Shown: in pieces, positions 1 through 8,563 of the stretch
How the letters are laid out: every line of letters begins with the position of its first letter
Position numbering within the stretch: position 1 is the stretch's first letter
Assembly: GCA_021783725.1 (NCBI GenBank)
Contig: JAJXTN010000002.1
Location: 32,203-96,202 of the forward strand
DNA length: 64,000 nucleotides
Direction of reading: 5' to 3'
DNA from: a bacterium
GTDB lineage: Bacteria > Patescibacteriota > Saccharimonadia > Saccharimonadales > UBA4665
Translations under genes and position numbers: made by a program
Notes under the pieces: generated by a model
Databases searched by the model: none
What the model saw: the letters and a program-made list of their open reading frames with translations, nothing else
What the model was told of the DNA's origin: nothing

Positions 1-2
1 CT

Positions 3-566
3 TTTGGGTTATTGCCCGGCGTCGGTCCGCGCACGGCTGAGCGTTTTGCTTACTATCTAATCAGACACAGTAATGGTTCACCGGAAAAGCTAGCCGGTGC
101 TTTAATGGCTTTACCAGACGGTGTCGGCTATTGTCAGAAAACTTTTGCTTTAGTGCCAGCTGGTCAAGAACTGTCTGATTTATATACCGATCCACGGCGT
201 GATAAAAAAGTCGTGGCCATCGTTGCCGAACCATTTGACGTCGTAGCTTTAGAAAAAACTAATCAGTTTAATGGAACATATCATGTTTTGGGCGGTTTAG
301 TATCGCCGATTGATGGTATCGGGCCAGAGCAGTTGCATATCAAAGAGCTTATCAAGCGCATCGATGAAGATGCCGTGGAAGAACTGATATTGGCCACCAA
401 CGCTAGTGTAGAAGGTGAATCGACTGCCTTATACATTCAGCAACAGATTGGCACGCGACCAATTAAAATATCAAGATTAGCCCGCGGACTGCCGATAGGC
501 GTCGATCTTGAATACGCCGACCAGATTACCCTGGGTCGAGCTTTAGAAGGCCGCCAGACCATTTAA
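3..566 (+). CDS. recR: Recombination protein RecR (5' partial)
   Basis: RecR acts with RecF/RecO to load RecA at gaps. The frame is open to the left edge, so the start codon is outside the window; the usual family length of about 200 aa suggests only 10-15 residues are missing. The helix-hairpin-helix (LLPGVGPRTAERFAYYLI) is followed by the Toprim domain (VVAIVAEPFD, YHVLGGLVSPIDGIGP) and the C-terminal ATNASVEGESTALY and LARGLPIGVDLEYAD blocks. The four-cysteine zinc finger normally lying between HhH and Toprim is degenerate: only one Cys (in GYCQK) remains while spacing to the DPRR segment is kept. Identity is secure from Toprim and C-terminal motifs. Confidence 0.95.
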   Translation, partial: FGLLPGVGPRTAERFAYYLIRHSNGSPEKLAGALMALPDGVGYCQKTFALVPAGQELSDLYTDPRRDKKVVAIVAEPFDVVALEKTNQFNGTYHVLGGLVSPIDGIGPEQLHIKELIKRIDEDAVEELILATNASVEGESTALYIQQQIGTRPIKISRLARGLPIGVDLEYADQITLGRALEGRQTI

Positions 567-605
567 TTTGAGCCTGGGGCTTAAGACAACTACAATAGAC
601 CCTAT

Positions 606-1634
606 ATGAATAAACAAACTGAACAAATATACGCTTTAGTTAAAGAAGCCACCAAAATCGTCATAATTCAGGCCGACAATCCCGATGCCGATAGTTTAGG
701 CAGTGCTCTGGCGCTTGAAGACATCATTGGCGATATGGGCAAACAACCCTATCTGTACTGCGCAGTCGATATGCCCGGTTATTTACACTACCTAAAAGGT
801 TGGGACCGAGTTCAGAAAGATTTGCCATCGACCTTTGATATCAGCATCATTGTCGATGCTTCAACTATGACCCTGTTCGAGCGACTGGCTAATAGTGGTC
901 AGCAAGGTTGGCTAGCTAGTCGCCCGTGTATCGTCCTCGATCATCACGATACCGTCGACAATCTGATACCTTTCGCCAACATAACGATCAATGATTCTAA
1001 GCGAGCCTCAACTGGGGAACTTATATACGTAATACTGCGCGATCTGAAAATGCCTATATCGCTAACCGCCCAAGAGTACATCATGACTTCAATACTCGGT
1101 GACACTCAAGGTCTGTCCAACCAATTAGCTTCCAGCGAAACTTATCGGATCATGGCTGAAATGATTGATGCCGGGGTCGATCGTCCAAAACTCGAAGATT
1201 TGCGTCGCGAACTGAGTAAAATGCCACCAGAAATATTCAAGTACAAAGCTCTGCTCATCGACCACAGCGAATTGCATAATGACGGTACGATTGCCACGGT
1301 AACCGTGCCTCAGCCAGAAATTAATAAATTTAGCCCCTTGTACAACCCAGGCCCATTGATTCAGAACGATATGCTCCAAACTCTTGGCGTCAAAGTCGCT
1401 ATCGTATTCAAAACTTACGATGACGGACGAGTTACCGCCGCTATTCGTTGTAACCCCGGTTCGCCGATTGCCGCCGATCTGGCCAGCCACTTCGATGGCG
1501 GTGGACACGAATACGCCAGCGGTTTCAAACAACAAAATGGTAAGGCTTACGACCAAATAAAATCCGACTGCATAGCTTACGCCAGCGACTTACTTGCTAA
1601 ACTTGAGCCAGGGAATAATCATGAAACTATATAA
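606..1634 (+). CDS. DHH/DHHA1 phosphoesterase (NrnA-like nanoRNase/pAp phosphatase)
   Basis: A 342-aa two-domain DHH phosphoesterase. The DHH domain carries ADNPDADSLGSA (motif I, about residue 23), IIVDAS, VLDHHDT (about 112) and a metal-binding GDTQG; the DHHA1 domain carries the GGGHEYASG substrate-binding motif near residue 300. Size and architecture fit the NrnA family, which degrades 2-5-mer RNA and dephosphorylates pAp, rather than full RecJ. The ATG at 606 lies 9 nt after a TACAAT box (591-596), a leaderless arrangement. The gene overlaps the cysS start by 14 nt, suggesting cotranscription. Confidence 0.88.
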   Translation: MNKQTEQIYALVKEATKIVIIQADNPDADSLGSALALEDIIGDMGKQPYLYCAVDMPGYLHYLKGWDRVQKDLPSTFDISIIVDASTMTLFERLANSGQQGWLASRPCIVLDHHDTVDNLIPFANITINDSKRASTGELIYVILRDLKMPISLTAQEYIMTSILGDTQGLSNQLASSETYRIMAEMIDAGVDRPKLEDLRRELSKMPPEIFKYKALLIDHSELHNDGTIATVTVPQPEINKFSPLYNPGPLIQNDMLQTLGVKVAIVFKTYDDGRVTAAIRCNPGSPIAADLASHFDGGGHEYASGFKQQNGKAYDQIKSDCIAYASDLLAKLEPGNNHETI

Positions 1635-3018
1635 TACGCTCACCAAACAGCTTGAAGATATAAAACCGCTAGCCGCCCCAAAAGTTACAGTTTATACCTG
1701 TGGCCCGACGGTCTATGACTACCCTCACATTGGTAACTGGTTTACATTCATCAGATACGACTTATTAATTCGTAGCCTCAAGATCGCCGATTACCAACCA
1801 CTTTGGGTCATGAATATCACCGATGTAGGCCACTTAGTAAGCGATGCCGACGAAGGTGAAGATAAGCTAGAAAAAGGCGCTAAACGTGAAGGCAAAACCG
1901 CCTGGGACGTAGCTAAATTCTATGGTGACTACTTTACTGACGGCCTAGACCGACTTAATTTCTCCAAACCCGATTATTTACCGAAAGCCACTGATCATAT
2001 TCAAGAACAAATAGACTTAATCCAGCGCTTGGAAACCAAAGGTTTTACTTATGTAATTGACGACGGTGTCTATTACGATACCGCCAAATTTCCCAAATAT
2101 GCCAATTTTGCCCAACTCGATCTCGACGAACAACAAGCTGGCGCTCGAGTTGAAGTTAATGCCCAAAAGCGTAACCCGACAGATTTTGCATTATGGAAAT
2201 TATCACCAGCCGATCACCAGCGCGATATGGAGTGGGATAGCCCGTGGGGCAGGGGTTTCCCCGGTTGGCATATCGAATGTTCAGCCATGAGTATCAAATA
2301 TTTAGGCGAAACTCTCGATATCCACTCTGGTGGTATTGATCACATCCCAGTTCACCACACCAATGAGATTGCTCAATCAGAGGCCGCTACCGGTAAACCT
2401 TTCGCGAATATTTGGATGCACACCAATCACATCCTGATAAACGACGAGAAAATCGCCAAAAGCGCTGGTAACGGTATAACTCTCGAAGAAATTGAAGCCA
2501 AAGGTTATAGCCTGGAAGCTTTTAGATTACATGTCCTAGAATCGCACTACCGCAGTCAATCTAAATTCAGCTGGGACAGTCTGATGGCCGCTCAAAACCG
2601 ACTGCAAGCTTACCGAGCATTCGCTGATCTTATCTGGCAATTACCCGAGAAAGCCGTTAAACCAGGTACGATTCTAGCCGATGCCAAAAAAGTTATAACT
2701 GATTACCTACAGAACGATTTAGATACGCCGTCAGTTTTAGCTCACTTAAGTAGTATTGAATCGGAATCACTGGCTTTATTCGAGTCAGAATCAGCCGATA
2801 GCTTTAAAGCTTTCGTTCAATTCATTGATGACAGTTTAGGCCTTAAGTTAGGTGCATCACAACCACTCGACGAGAACTTAAAGCAGTTAATCTCCGATCG
2901 CGAACAAGCTCGAAAAGCCCAAAACTGGGTCAAATCCGATGAACTCCGTGATGAACTAGCAGCTGCCGGCATTGGCCTCCGCGACTCGGCTATCGTAACT
3001 ATTTGGTTTCGGTTGTAG
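1621..3018 (+). CDS. cysS: Cysteinyl-tRNA synthetase
   Basis: Class I aminoacyl-tRNA synthetase charging tRNA-Cys, 465 aa, the normal family length. The N-terminal [16 protein letters not shown] contains the zinc ligand Cys27 and the HIGH signature (HIGN, residues 36-39); WHIECSAMS and HHTNE provide the other zinc ligands; the KMSKS loop is KIAKS. The C-terminal DALR-type helical domain includes [13 protein letters not shown]. An upstream in-frame TTG at 1594 exists, but the ATG at 1621 opens the conserved region and is preceded by a weak GGGA. It overlaps the upstream DHH gene by 14 nt and converges on the AI-2E permease with a 20-nt overlap of the 3' ends. Confidence 0.95.
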   Translation: MKLYNTLTKQLEDIKPLAAPKVTVYTCGPTVYDYPHIGNWFTFIRYDLLIRSLKIADYQPLWVMNITDVGHLVSDADEGEDKLEKGAKREGKTAWDVAKFYGDYFTDGLDRLNFSKPDYLPKATDHIQEQIDLIQRLETKGFTYVIDDGVYYDTAKFPKYANFAQLDLDEQQAGARVEVNAQKRNPTDFALWKLSPADHQRDMEWDSPWGRGFPGWHIECSAMSIKYLGETLDIHSGGIDHIPVHHTNEIAQSEAATGKPFANIWMHTNHILINDEKIAKSAGNGITLEEIEAKGYSLEAFRLHVLESHYRSQSKFSWDSLMAAQNRLQAYRAFADLIWQLPEKAVKPGTILADAKKVITDYLQNDLDTPSVLAHLSSIESESLALFESESADSFKAFVQFIDDSLGLKLGASQPLDENLKQLISDREQARKAQNWVKSDELRDELAAAGIGLRDSAIVTIWFRL

Positions 3019-4117
3019 CGGTTACGAACTCTGGAGTGTCGATAATTCGCTTGGAGCGTAAGTATTCCAGCACAGCGATTCGAAGACAGCCACCGATTGG
3101 AATCGCCACTAGACCACCGATTAGACCGCCGAAGCTAACGCCAATCACTACCGATACAAAAACCAGTAAAGGTGACATATTGGTAGTATTAGCTTGGATT
3201 CGAGGCTGAACCAGATAATTCTCAATCTGTTGATACAGAATGTAATAAGCCAGGATAATGGCTGCCGAACTTGCTGAGTGGAATAAAGCCACTGTGGTCA
3301 CAATTACTGCCCCAATCGTGTGACCAACCATCGGGATTAGGCCACAAACAAAAACTATCACAAATAGAGCGGCCGGATAGCCGATGTGCAGCATCAAAAT
3401 GGCTGGCAAGATCAAGATGGCCGCCAGTAAAGCCAAGATTACTTGTCCATTGACGAATCCTTTAACCACACGATACATATCGCCGGCCATTCGTCCGGCC
3501 ATTTCGTGATGACGATCAGGCATTATCTCCTTAGCAATCGCCAACCAGCGTGGTCCTTCAGTTAACATCATGAACGTCAGAACCAAGATGGTCAGTAATG
3601 AAAATACGCTGCTACCGATGCGCTGGGCAGTCGAGAAAGCTGTACCACCGACATTCTTAAGTCGTTCTGACAATTGAGTCGATACCGTATTGACTTGTCC
3701 TTCTAGATGATAACGGCGGATAGTCTGACCGATGGCACTATCTTGATTGCGAAAATCACTTACCAAGCTCGGAGCGGCATTGATGAAGCTTTCTGTCTGT
3801 CTGACTAGCGGCGGCACTAGGCTGGCGATAAACGCTCCTAGCAAAACGATAACTATCAAATAAGACAAACTAGTAGCCAGCGATCGACTGCCACGCCAAC
3901 GTTTAGGTAAATGCACTGATATCCAGTGAACCGGTGAGTTTAAGGCTAAAGCCAAGAAAAAGGCCATGAAAATCAGTAGTATGGCATGCGACGCTTTACG
4001 CAAAGCCGTCAGCAAGATCAGCGTAGCCACAATCATTAAAGCTACTCGTATATAGGTTTCAGTCGAAATTGTTATGCTAACTTCTTTGGGCGAATGATCT
4101 TTTTTGAGTCCAAACAT
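2999..4117 (-). CDS. AI-2E family transporter (PF01594-type permease)
   Basis: A 372-aa polytopic membrane protein with the AI-2E exporter layout: two N-terminal membrane helices, a hydrophilic central segment (about residues 105-165), then five or more helices including a glycine-rich C-terminal block (VVIGVSFGGLIGGLVAIPIGG). Family members export autoinducer-2 or act as Na+/H+ antiporters; the substrate cannot be read from sequence. It is the last gene of a minus-strand operon with two GT4 enzymes and a hydrolase, 11 nt after the preceding gene, and its 3' end overlaps that of cysS. Confidence 0.85.
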   Translation of the reverse strand: MFGLKKDHSPKEVSITISTETYIRVALMIVATLILLTALRKASHAILLIFMAFFLALALNSPVHWISVHLPKRWRGSRSLATSLSYLIVIVLLGAFIASLVPPLVRQTESFINAAPSLVSDFRNQDSAIGQTIRRYHLEGQVNTVSTQLSERLKNVGGTAFSTAQRIGSSVFSLLTILVLTFMMLTEGPRWLAIAKEIMPDRHHEMAGRMAGDMYRVVKGFVNGQVILALLAAILILPAILMLHIGYPAALFVIVFVCGLIPMVGHTIGAVIVTTVALFHSASSAAIILAYYILYQQIENYLVQPRIQANTTNMSPLLVFVSVVIGVSFGGLIGGLVAIPIGGCLRIAVLEYLRSKRIIDTPEFVTATTETK

Positions 4118-4128
4118 AATGCCATTAT

Positions 4129-5280
4129 CTACTGCTGGCGACGATTTCGCAATGCCTGAGCGTAGATATAGATTAGTTTATTACCTATTTTAGCGGTGTC
4201 GAAATCAGCTGTGAAAGCCCGTCCCCAGTTCGCTAGTTGTTGTCTTTTGACTTCATCTAATAGTAACTTTCGAATTTTATCGGCTAAAGCCTGTTCGCTA
4301 AGTGGCTTGAACAGTAGTTCAGGCTGGTCGGACATAACTGACCGATAACCAGGGTTATCACCAGCCAAAACAGCTGATTGGCCGCTAGCCATAGCTTCTA
4401 GTAAAACAATGCCGAAACTTTCACCACCACTACTCGGGAATACGGAAATGTCAGCTGAAGCATAGTAACTAGGCTTGTCGGCCTCGCTGACAAAGCCGAC
4501 GAATTCAACCATTGACTGCAATTGGTTATCTTGACTATATTTCTGGAGTTTATCGAGCAGTGGACCTTTGCCACAGATAATTACTCGGAACTTTGGCAGT
4601 TCAGCATCATTTTTAAGCAAATTGATGGCTGATAATAATGTCTGGCAACCTTTGCGGGGCACAAGTCGGCCCAAGAACAATATATTCAATTTATCATCGT
4701 TATATTTGGCAATTTTCGGCGCGGTGCTGAAGCGTTCGAAATCTACGACATTCGGTAAAACAATCGGATCGACTTTATAACTAGACTTAGCGAAATCGGC
4801 GGCGGCGGCCGAAACGGCCAACATTTGATCAAACCGCTTAAGTGATTGCTTAGACCAGCGACCGAGGGCTTTTGCCCCGAGCGTGACGATTTTGCCATAA
4901 GGCAAGATATGGAAAGTGCCGATAACGGCTGTCGTCGGGCTGAGTGCCAAAATCAAGCGGTGAGCCATGTATGGACTGTAAGGTACTTGGACGTGGATGA
5001 CGTCGAAGCGTTGGTCATCAAGGAACTGCTTTAAACGGCGCCGTGAAGTTGGCAGAGGCATTGATAGGCGGTTGCCATTAAATCGGACTTTCATGTTGCG
5101 GCTCAGACTATGGATATTGGCAATGTCTGATCGACTCGATTGGCCGACTAGGTAGTGAACATCGTGACCTTGAGTCCGCAACCATTCACCAATAGCGATA
5201 ACGTATTGTTGGATGCCGTCTGGCGTATCGAGCGTATCGTCGAGGACTAGGCCAACTTTGAGAGATTTACTGGTGGCCAT
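4129..5280 (-). CDS. Glycosyltransferase family 4 (PimB/MgtA-like)
   Basis: A 383-aa GT-B fold retaining glycosyltransferase. The N-terminal acceptor domain starts with GLVLDDTLDTPDGIQQYV; the C-terminal nucleotide-sugar domain has LNILFLGRLVPRKGCQTLL, the glycine-rich IICGKGP, and the E-x7-E signature GESFGIVLLEAMASG. It probably transfers a hexose (mannose or glucose) to a lipid or glycan at the cytoplasmic membrane face. Its start overlaps the stop of the upstream GT4 gene by 14 nt, and the two presumably act in succession on one glycolipid, as PimA and PimB do in Actinobacteria (inference). Confidence 0.9.
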   Translation of the reverse strand: MATSKSLKVGLVLDDTLDTPDGIQQYVIAIGEWLRTQGHDVHYLVGQSSRSDIANIHSLSRNMKVRFNGNRLSMPLPTSRRRLKQFLDDQRFDVIHVQVPYSPYMAHRLILALSPTTAVIGTFHILPYGKIVTLGAKALGRWSKQSLKRFDQMLAVSAAAADFAKSSYKVDPIVLPNVVDFERFSTAPKIAKYNDDKLNILFLGRLVPRKGCQTLLSAINLLKNDAELPKFRVIICGKGPLLDKLQKYSQDNQLQSMVEFVGFVSEADKPSYYASADISVFPSSGGESFGIVLLEAMASGQSAVLAGDNPGYRSVMSDQPELLFKPLSEQALADKIRKLLLDEVKRQQLANWGRAFTADFDTAKIGNKLIYIYAQALRNRRQQ

Positions 5281-6391
5281 GTCGCTTCAGAGCCTCGACA
5301 TATAATTCTTCGTACTGATCGACTATTTTTGGATAGCTAAACTGCTGGACATAATCTTTGGCCCAATCGCGCCACAAAGCTCGCAGAGGCTCTTCAGTCA
5401 ACAGAATACGTAAGCGACGGGCGAACTCGACGGTATCTTGGGGATTAACTAACGACAGTGCCCCGACGTCTTGCATCAATCCGCTATAACCGGAATTATT
5501 ACCGGCGACTACGACCGTACCAACCGCCATAGCCTCGAGCAAAACAATCCCGAAACTTTCGCCAAATATCGCCGGTGAGCAAAACAGATCAGCTTCACTC
5601 AGTAAATCTAACTTCAAATCATCGCTGATATAACCGAGAAAACTAACATTGGTCAGCTTGAGGTCTTCGGCCAGCAATTCGAGCTTTTCACGGTCGGGTC
5701 CGTCACCAGCAATGATTAATTTAGCCTCTGGCTCTTCCTGCAGTAAAAATTGGAAAGCCATCAGCAAGTATTTAACACCTTTACGGCGTTCCAACCGCCC
5801 AACATATAAGATTGTTCGACCATTAGTCCGATGATGAGTATTCCACTTAAACTTGGTTAAATCGATACCGTTAGGGATTATCGTCACCGGTTCATCAGTT
5901 AGGCTTGTCACATATTCGGCCCCAGCCTCAGACACGGCCGTCAGCTCGTGCAGGTATTTCAGCACTGACTTCAGGTACGGCGTGACGGCTTTAGCCAGAC
6001 TGCGACTCATGATCGTTTCCGGTACTTGAGCATGGAATGTCGCGATATTAACACTAGTCGACTTGAGTAATATCTGGCGACTAATCATTGGTACCCACGG
6101 TTCATGGAAGTGCAAGATATCGAATTGCTCTTCAGCCAGCATATCTTCGATTTTGTCGCTATCGGAAGTAGCTGACACTTGGACACTAGTGTGGGTTGGC
6201 GACCGGAAATCAGTCGACGAACCAATGAATATAACGTCCGGTAGATCGACATCAGCCATTTCGCGATGCAGGGGAGTAATGATTTTGACGTCGTGGCCCC
6301 GATTGATTAACTCGGCTTTAGTCGCCAAGACAATCTCTAGCACACCGCCACTTTTGGCTATGTTATAAGGACATACTAAGCCTATTTTCAT
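5267..6391 (-). CDS. Glycosyltransferase family 4 (PimA-like)
   Basis: A 374-aa GT-B enzyme. MKIGLVCPYNIAKSGGV at the N terminus resembles the opening of phosphatidyl-myo-inositol mannosyltransferase PimA; HFHEPWVP and TFHAQVP are acceptor-domain motifs; IPNGIDL, LYVGRLERRKGVKYLL and GESFGIVLLEAMAVG mark the donor domain, with the two Glu of E-x7-E present. It follows the alpha/beta hydrolase by 18 nt and overlaps the next GT4 by 14 nt. The acceptor lipid is unknown; the PimA resemblance is the only basis for suggesting a mannolipid. Confidence 0.9.
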   Translation of the reverse strand: MKIGLVCPYNIAKSGGVLEIVLATKAELINRGHDVKIITPLHREMADVDLPDVIFIGSSTDFRSPTHTSVQVSATSDSDKIEDMLAEEQFDILHFHEPWVPMISRQILLKSTSVNIATFHAQVPETIMSRSLAKAVTPYLKSVLKYLHELTAVSEAGAEYVTSLTDEPVTIIPNGIDLTKFKWNTHHRTNGRTILYVGRLERRKGVKYLLMAFQFLLQEEPEAKLIIAGDGPDREKLELLAEDLKLTNVSFLGYISDDLKLDLLSEADLFCSPAIFGESFGIVLLEAMAVGTVVVAGNNSGYSGLMQDVGALSLVNPQDTVEFARRLRILLTEEPLRALWRDWAKDYVQQFSYPKIVDQYEELYVEALKRHGHQ

Positions 6392-6409
6392 CTTAAATTA
6401 AGTATAACA

Positions 6410-7336
6410 TTAGTTTAATTTGGTTAGCCTTCTTCGTAGCGCCGGAGGCAAGAATGGCGCCGCCATTGATTCATCGGCCATGACGCTTGGGGCGTGGGTA
6501 TCAATCTTGGCAGTCACGCTATGAAAATCTTTGAATATAATCCGCAGGTGCTGTTCGACGATGTTGTGGTCAAAGTAGTTATCAGCCGCCACCGACACAT
6601 GCCACAACGGCACATTGACTCGACTGCCACAATTATCGATTTTTAAGAACTGGCGGGTGGTAAACATGTAAGTCCGAACATCGTTGTCGTGCCATAGCCC
6701 AATCTCAACTTTCATCATATAATCGAACTCCTGCTTGTCACTAGCTTGGGCAAACTTATGCTTAGCATTACTCGTCCGATGGTAAGCTAGACGTAGCAAC
6801 AATGGGTTCAAAGCTATATAGCGAAACAGCCGTGCTGTCAGACGACCAGAAAAGAATCGGGCCGTCCATAAGTAAAGGTTGTAGCGTGGTTTAGAGAAAG
6901 TGAAGTCATCATGATGAGCGAAACCGACGACGCTTATCATTAGCGTGACTTTGGATGACAATTCCGGATAACGTTGGAGCATACGGGTGGCCACCACGAA
7001 ACCGAAACTCATACCGGCGATGACAACCTTTTTGCGCTTATAGCGCAGTTTGACGAACGATGCCAGATAGTCGGCCATATTATCAATAGTCGGCTTTTTA
7101 CCAATCGTATAGAAGCTATCCATACCGCCGAAGCCCGGCAGATCGGGCATGGTCACGGCGCCGTACTTATTCATGGCCTGGACTAAACCCCACCAGCGCT
7201 CCAAACTAGAATGGTGACCATAGACAAACAGAAACTCGGTTTTTTTGCCAGCCGGCGGCGGCATATGCAACATCCGGCCTTCGAGGCCGTTGATGTTCAA
7301 AGGCACAATATAGTCAGCTGGGCTAGGTGTATCCAT
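6410..7336 (-). CDS. Alpha/beta hydrolase
   Basis: A 308-aa alpha/beta-hydrolase-fold protein. The nucleophile elbow GMSFG gives Ser in the G-x-S-x-G pattern, the strand-loop FVYGHHSS probably forms the oxyanion region, and the late SVAADNYFD and KIDTHAPSV segments offer the Asp and His of the triad. There is no signal peptide. It is the first gene of the minus-strand GT operon, so an esterase, thioesterase or deacylase role in lipid/glycolipid metabolism is plausible but unproven. A TATAAT box on the minus strand lies 13 nt before its ATG. Confidence 0.8.
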   Translation of the reverse strand: MDTPSPADYIVPLNINGLEGRMLHMPPPAGKKTEFLFVYGHHSSLERWWGLVQAMNKYGAVTMPDLPGFGGMDSFYTIGKKPTIDNMADYLASFVKLRYKRKKVVIAGMSFGFVVATRMLQRYPELSSKVTLMISVVGFAHHDDFTFSKPRYNLYLWTARFFSGRLTARLFRYIALNPLLLRLAYHRTSNAKHKFAQASDKQEFDYMMKVEIGLWHDNDVRTYMFTTRQFLKIDNCGSRVNVPLWHVSVAADNYFDHNIVEQHLRIIFKDFHSVTAKIDTHAPSVMADESMAAPFLPPALRRRLTKLN

Positions 7337-7347
7337 GATTTTTCACC

Positions 7348-7353
7348 ATTATA
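7348..7353 (-). promoter_or_regulatory. -10 box of the envelope operon
   Basis: On the minus strand TATAAT lies 11-16 nt upstream of the hydrolase ATG (7336), the likely promoter for the hydrolase-GT4-GT4-AI-2E operon. I see no convincing -35. Confidence 0.55.
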
Positions 7354-7474
7354 CCCTATAAATCGACTAATCTGACAGGCCTAGCAGTTGTACAACACCC
7401 AAAAATACGCTAAAATTCAATCTGTTTGACGCAGTCGGCAGACTATAAAATGCCCTAGATTCAACAATTTATAT

Positions 7475-7722
7475 TGGGGATTGGCCAAGTGGTAAGGCAC
7501 CACCCTTAGTTGCTTGCAACTAAAAAGTTATATGTGGTACTGATCAGTACCAAAAACAGTCGTCATACTATAATATGTAACAGATTAACAATCTACGTTG
7601 GGGATTGGCCAAGTGGTAAGGCACCACCCTTAGTTGCTTGCAACTAAAAAGTTATATGTGGTACTGATCAGTACCAAAAACAGTCGTCATACTATAATAT
7701 GTAACAGATTAACAATCTACGT
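7475..7722 (+). repeat. Two tandem 124-bp units, each starting with a tRNA-Gln 5' half
   Basis: Two consecutive units, 7475-7598 and 7599-7722, read as identical over 124 bp and run directly into the intact tRNA-Gln at 7723. Each starts with the exact first 28 nt of the tRNA (acceptor 5' strand, D arm, up to GGCACCA) and diverges at the anticodon stem. The remainder contains a hairpin with arms TTAGTTGC/GCAACTAA, the palindrome TGGTACTGATCAGTACCA, and a TATAAT box (7569-7574 and 7693-7698). None contains an anticodon arm or T arm, so these are tRNA halves and not functional tRNAs. Confidence 0.93.
7693..7698 (+). promoter_or_regulatory. -10 box of tRNA-Gln
   Basis: TATAAT 24 nt before the mature 5' end of tRNA-Gln, inside the second 124-bp unit. 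The same box at 7569-7574 precedes the second half-copy, so each tandem unit brings a fresh promoter for what follows. Confidence 0.6.
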
Positions 7723-7797
7723 TGGGGATTGGCCAAGTGGTAAGGCACCAGTTTTTGGTACTGGCATTCGGGGGTTCGAATCCCTCATCCCCAGCCA
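7723..7797 (+). tRNA. tRNA-Gln (anticodon UUG)
   Basis: A 75-nt cloverleaf with encoded CCA. The acceptor pairs TGGGGAT with ATCCCCA; the D arm contains CCAAGTGGTAAGG; the anticodon arm pairs CCAGT with ACTGG around the loop TTTTGGT, giving anticodon TTG; the T arm has GGTTCGAAT. It starts with U as bacterial tRNA-Gln does. Its 3' tail (7777-7798) is repeated exactly at 7959-7980 and in degenerate form further downstream, marking it as the anchor of the accessory array. Confidence 0.96.
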
Positions 7798-7834
7798 TGA
7801 AAAAACCTCGGCGAAAGTCGGGGTTTTTTCATGG
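7795..7834 (+). terminator. Terminator hairpin after tRNA-Gln
   Basis: A long stem pairs CCATGAAAAAACC with GGTTTTTTCATGG across a GC-rich, GAAA-capped top. It overlaps the tRNA CCA and should terminate in either direction. Confidence 0.75.
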
Positions 7835-7980
7835 CTCAGAGTGGTTCAAACTCCCGAGTGAGCATTCGGGGTGAAGATTGCCGGTGGCAATCTGCAGGGG
7901 AGCCAACTCTTGCAAACTAGTTTGCAAAGATGTTGCGACGGGCCTGCCAAAGGTAGGTCGAATCCCTCATCCCCAGCCAT
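7835..7980 (+). repeat. Structured tRNA-tail element E1
   Basis: About 145 bp made of consecutive hairpins: CCCGA/TCGGG; AGATTGCC/GGCAATCT (loop GGT); a stem around CTTGCAAACTAGTTTGCAAAG; CCTGCC/GGTAGG. It ends with a 22-nt exact copy (7959-7980) of the tRNA-Gln 3' tail, and the 5' segment GTGGTTCAAAC can pair with the core region. Element E2 (11913-12066) has the same layout with different hairpin sequences, and the block 7848-7874 is identical to 11928-11954. A structured RNA or a folded recombination site are both possible. Confidence 0.8.
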
Positions 7981-8026
7981 CCTCCGTCGCAGACCTCTTT
8001 ATGAGGTCAGCTATGGAGGATTTTTT
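7980..8026 (+). terminator. Terminator hairpin following E1 core
   Basis: Outer stem TCCTCC/GGAGGA and inner stem GACCTC/GAGGTC followed by six T. A diverged copy with the same outer stem follows the core at 11845-11869, so core plus terminator forms a unit. Confidence 0.75.
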
Positions 8027-8028
8027 GT

Positions 8029-8212
8029 GATGAGGGATACGAACCCGTAGGGTTCGGCAGATGAGCCACAGAAACATAATTATGTTAAGTAACAAATACG
8101 GTGTGTGGCGAAGCCTCGCGATATCCCTCACCATCTCCGAACACGCCAAAGCAGAGAAGGACCCTGAATCAAGTTCAGGGCAGGCTCCGTCCGCTATCCC
8201 TCATTCCCAGCA
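8029..8212 (+). repeat. Structured tRNA-tail element E3
   Basis: The 5' GAGGGATA (8032-8039) pairs with TATCCCTC (8195-8202), closing an element with internal hairpins GAACCC/GGGTTC (8041-8055), GCCACA/TGTGGC (8065-8109) enclosing AACATAATTATGTT, and CCCTGAA/TTCAGGG. The 34-nt block 8159-8192 is repeated exactly at 8683-8716 in E4. The 3' end (ATCCCTCATTCCCAGCA) is a degenerate tRNA-Gln tail. A second partial match to the tail lies at 8121-8134, hinting at a composite element. Confidence 0.75.
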
Positions 8213-8248
8213 AGCAAATAACAAAGATTATTCTGATATAATACCGGC

Positions 8249-8497
8249 ATGAACGACGATCAATTCACAAGACTATTCAAATATATTGAAGAATTCCGTA
8301 CAGAGGTGAATATTAAACTTGATCAAAAAGCATCGCAAGATAGTATGGAACGCTTGATAAGTACTCTTGATGGTTTCTTAAAACGTCTTGATGATATTGA
8401 ATCCGAACAGTCAGCACGTGATTTGCAGTTTGAGCGCCTACTTGAGTGGGCTCGTGAAGTTTCCAAGAAAACCGGTATTCCTCTCAAGGACTTGTAG
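8249..8497 (+). CDS. Small coiled-coil hypothetical protein
   Basis: An 82-aa soluble protein rich in charged heptads (FKYIEEFRTEVNIKLDQK, FLKRLDDIESEQSARD), predicted to be almost entirely coiled coil, ending in REVSKKTGIPLKDL. I do not recognise a function. ATG follows a TATAAT box (8237-8242) by 6 nt. The stop codon is followed 7 nt later by a 29-nt tRNA-tail-like core, which identifies it as a cassette cargo gene. The minus-strand gene at 8779-8985 encodes a similar small coiled coil. Confidence 0.75.
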   Translation: MNDDQFTRLFKYIEEFRTEVNIKLDQKASQDSMERLISTLDGFLKRLDDIESEQSARDLQFERLLEWAREVSKKTGIPLKDL

Positions 8498-8504
8498 ATA
8501 TAAA

Positions 8505-8563
8505 GTTCTAACTTTGTTCACTTTTTCCAGCCATGCTAGAAGCTCATCGCAAGAAGAGCTTCT
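8505..8563 (+). repeat. 29-nt tail core (8505-8533) plus hairpin
   Basis: The core begins GTTCTAA and ends CCAGCCA, matching the tRNA-Gln tail with a 5-nt insertion after the T-loop-like GTTCKAA. A hairpin AGAAGCTC/GAGCTTCT (8538-8563) follows. Confidence 0.65.

Noticed and set aside
1125..1556. 143-aa minus-strand ORF
   Set aside because: Shadow of the DHH phosphoesterase gene; no promoter and low-complexity hydrophobic translation.
7634..7861. 75-aa ORF across tRNA-Gln
   Set aside because: It translates the tRNA half-copy, the intact tRNA and its terminator; no coding support.
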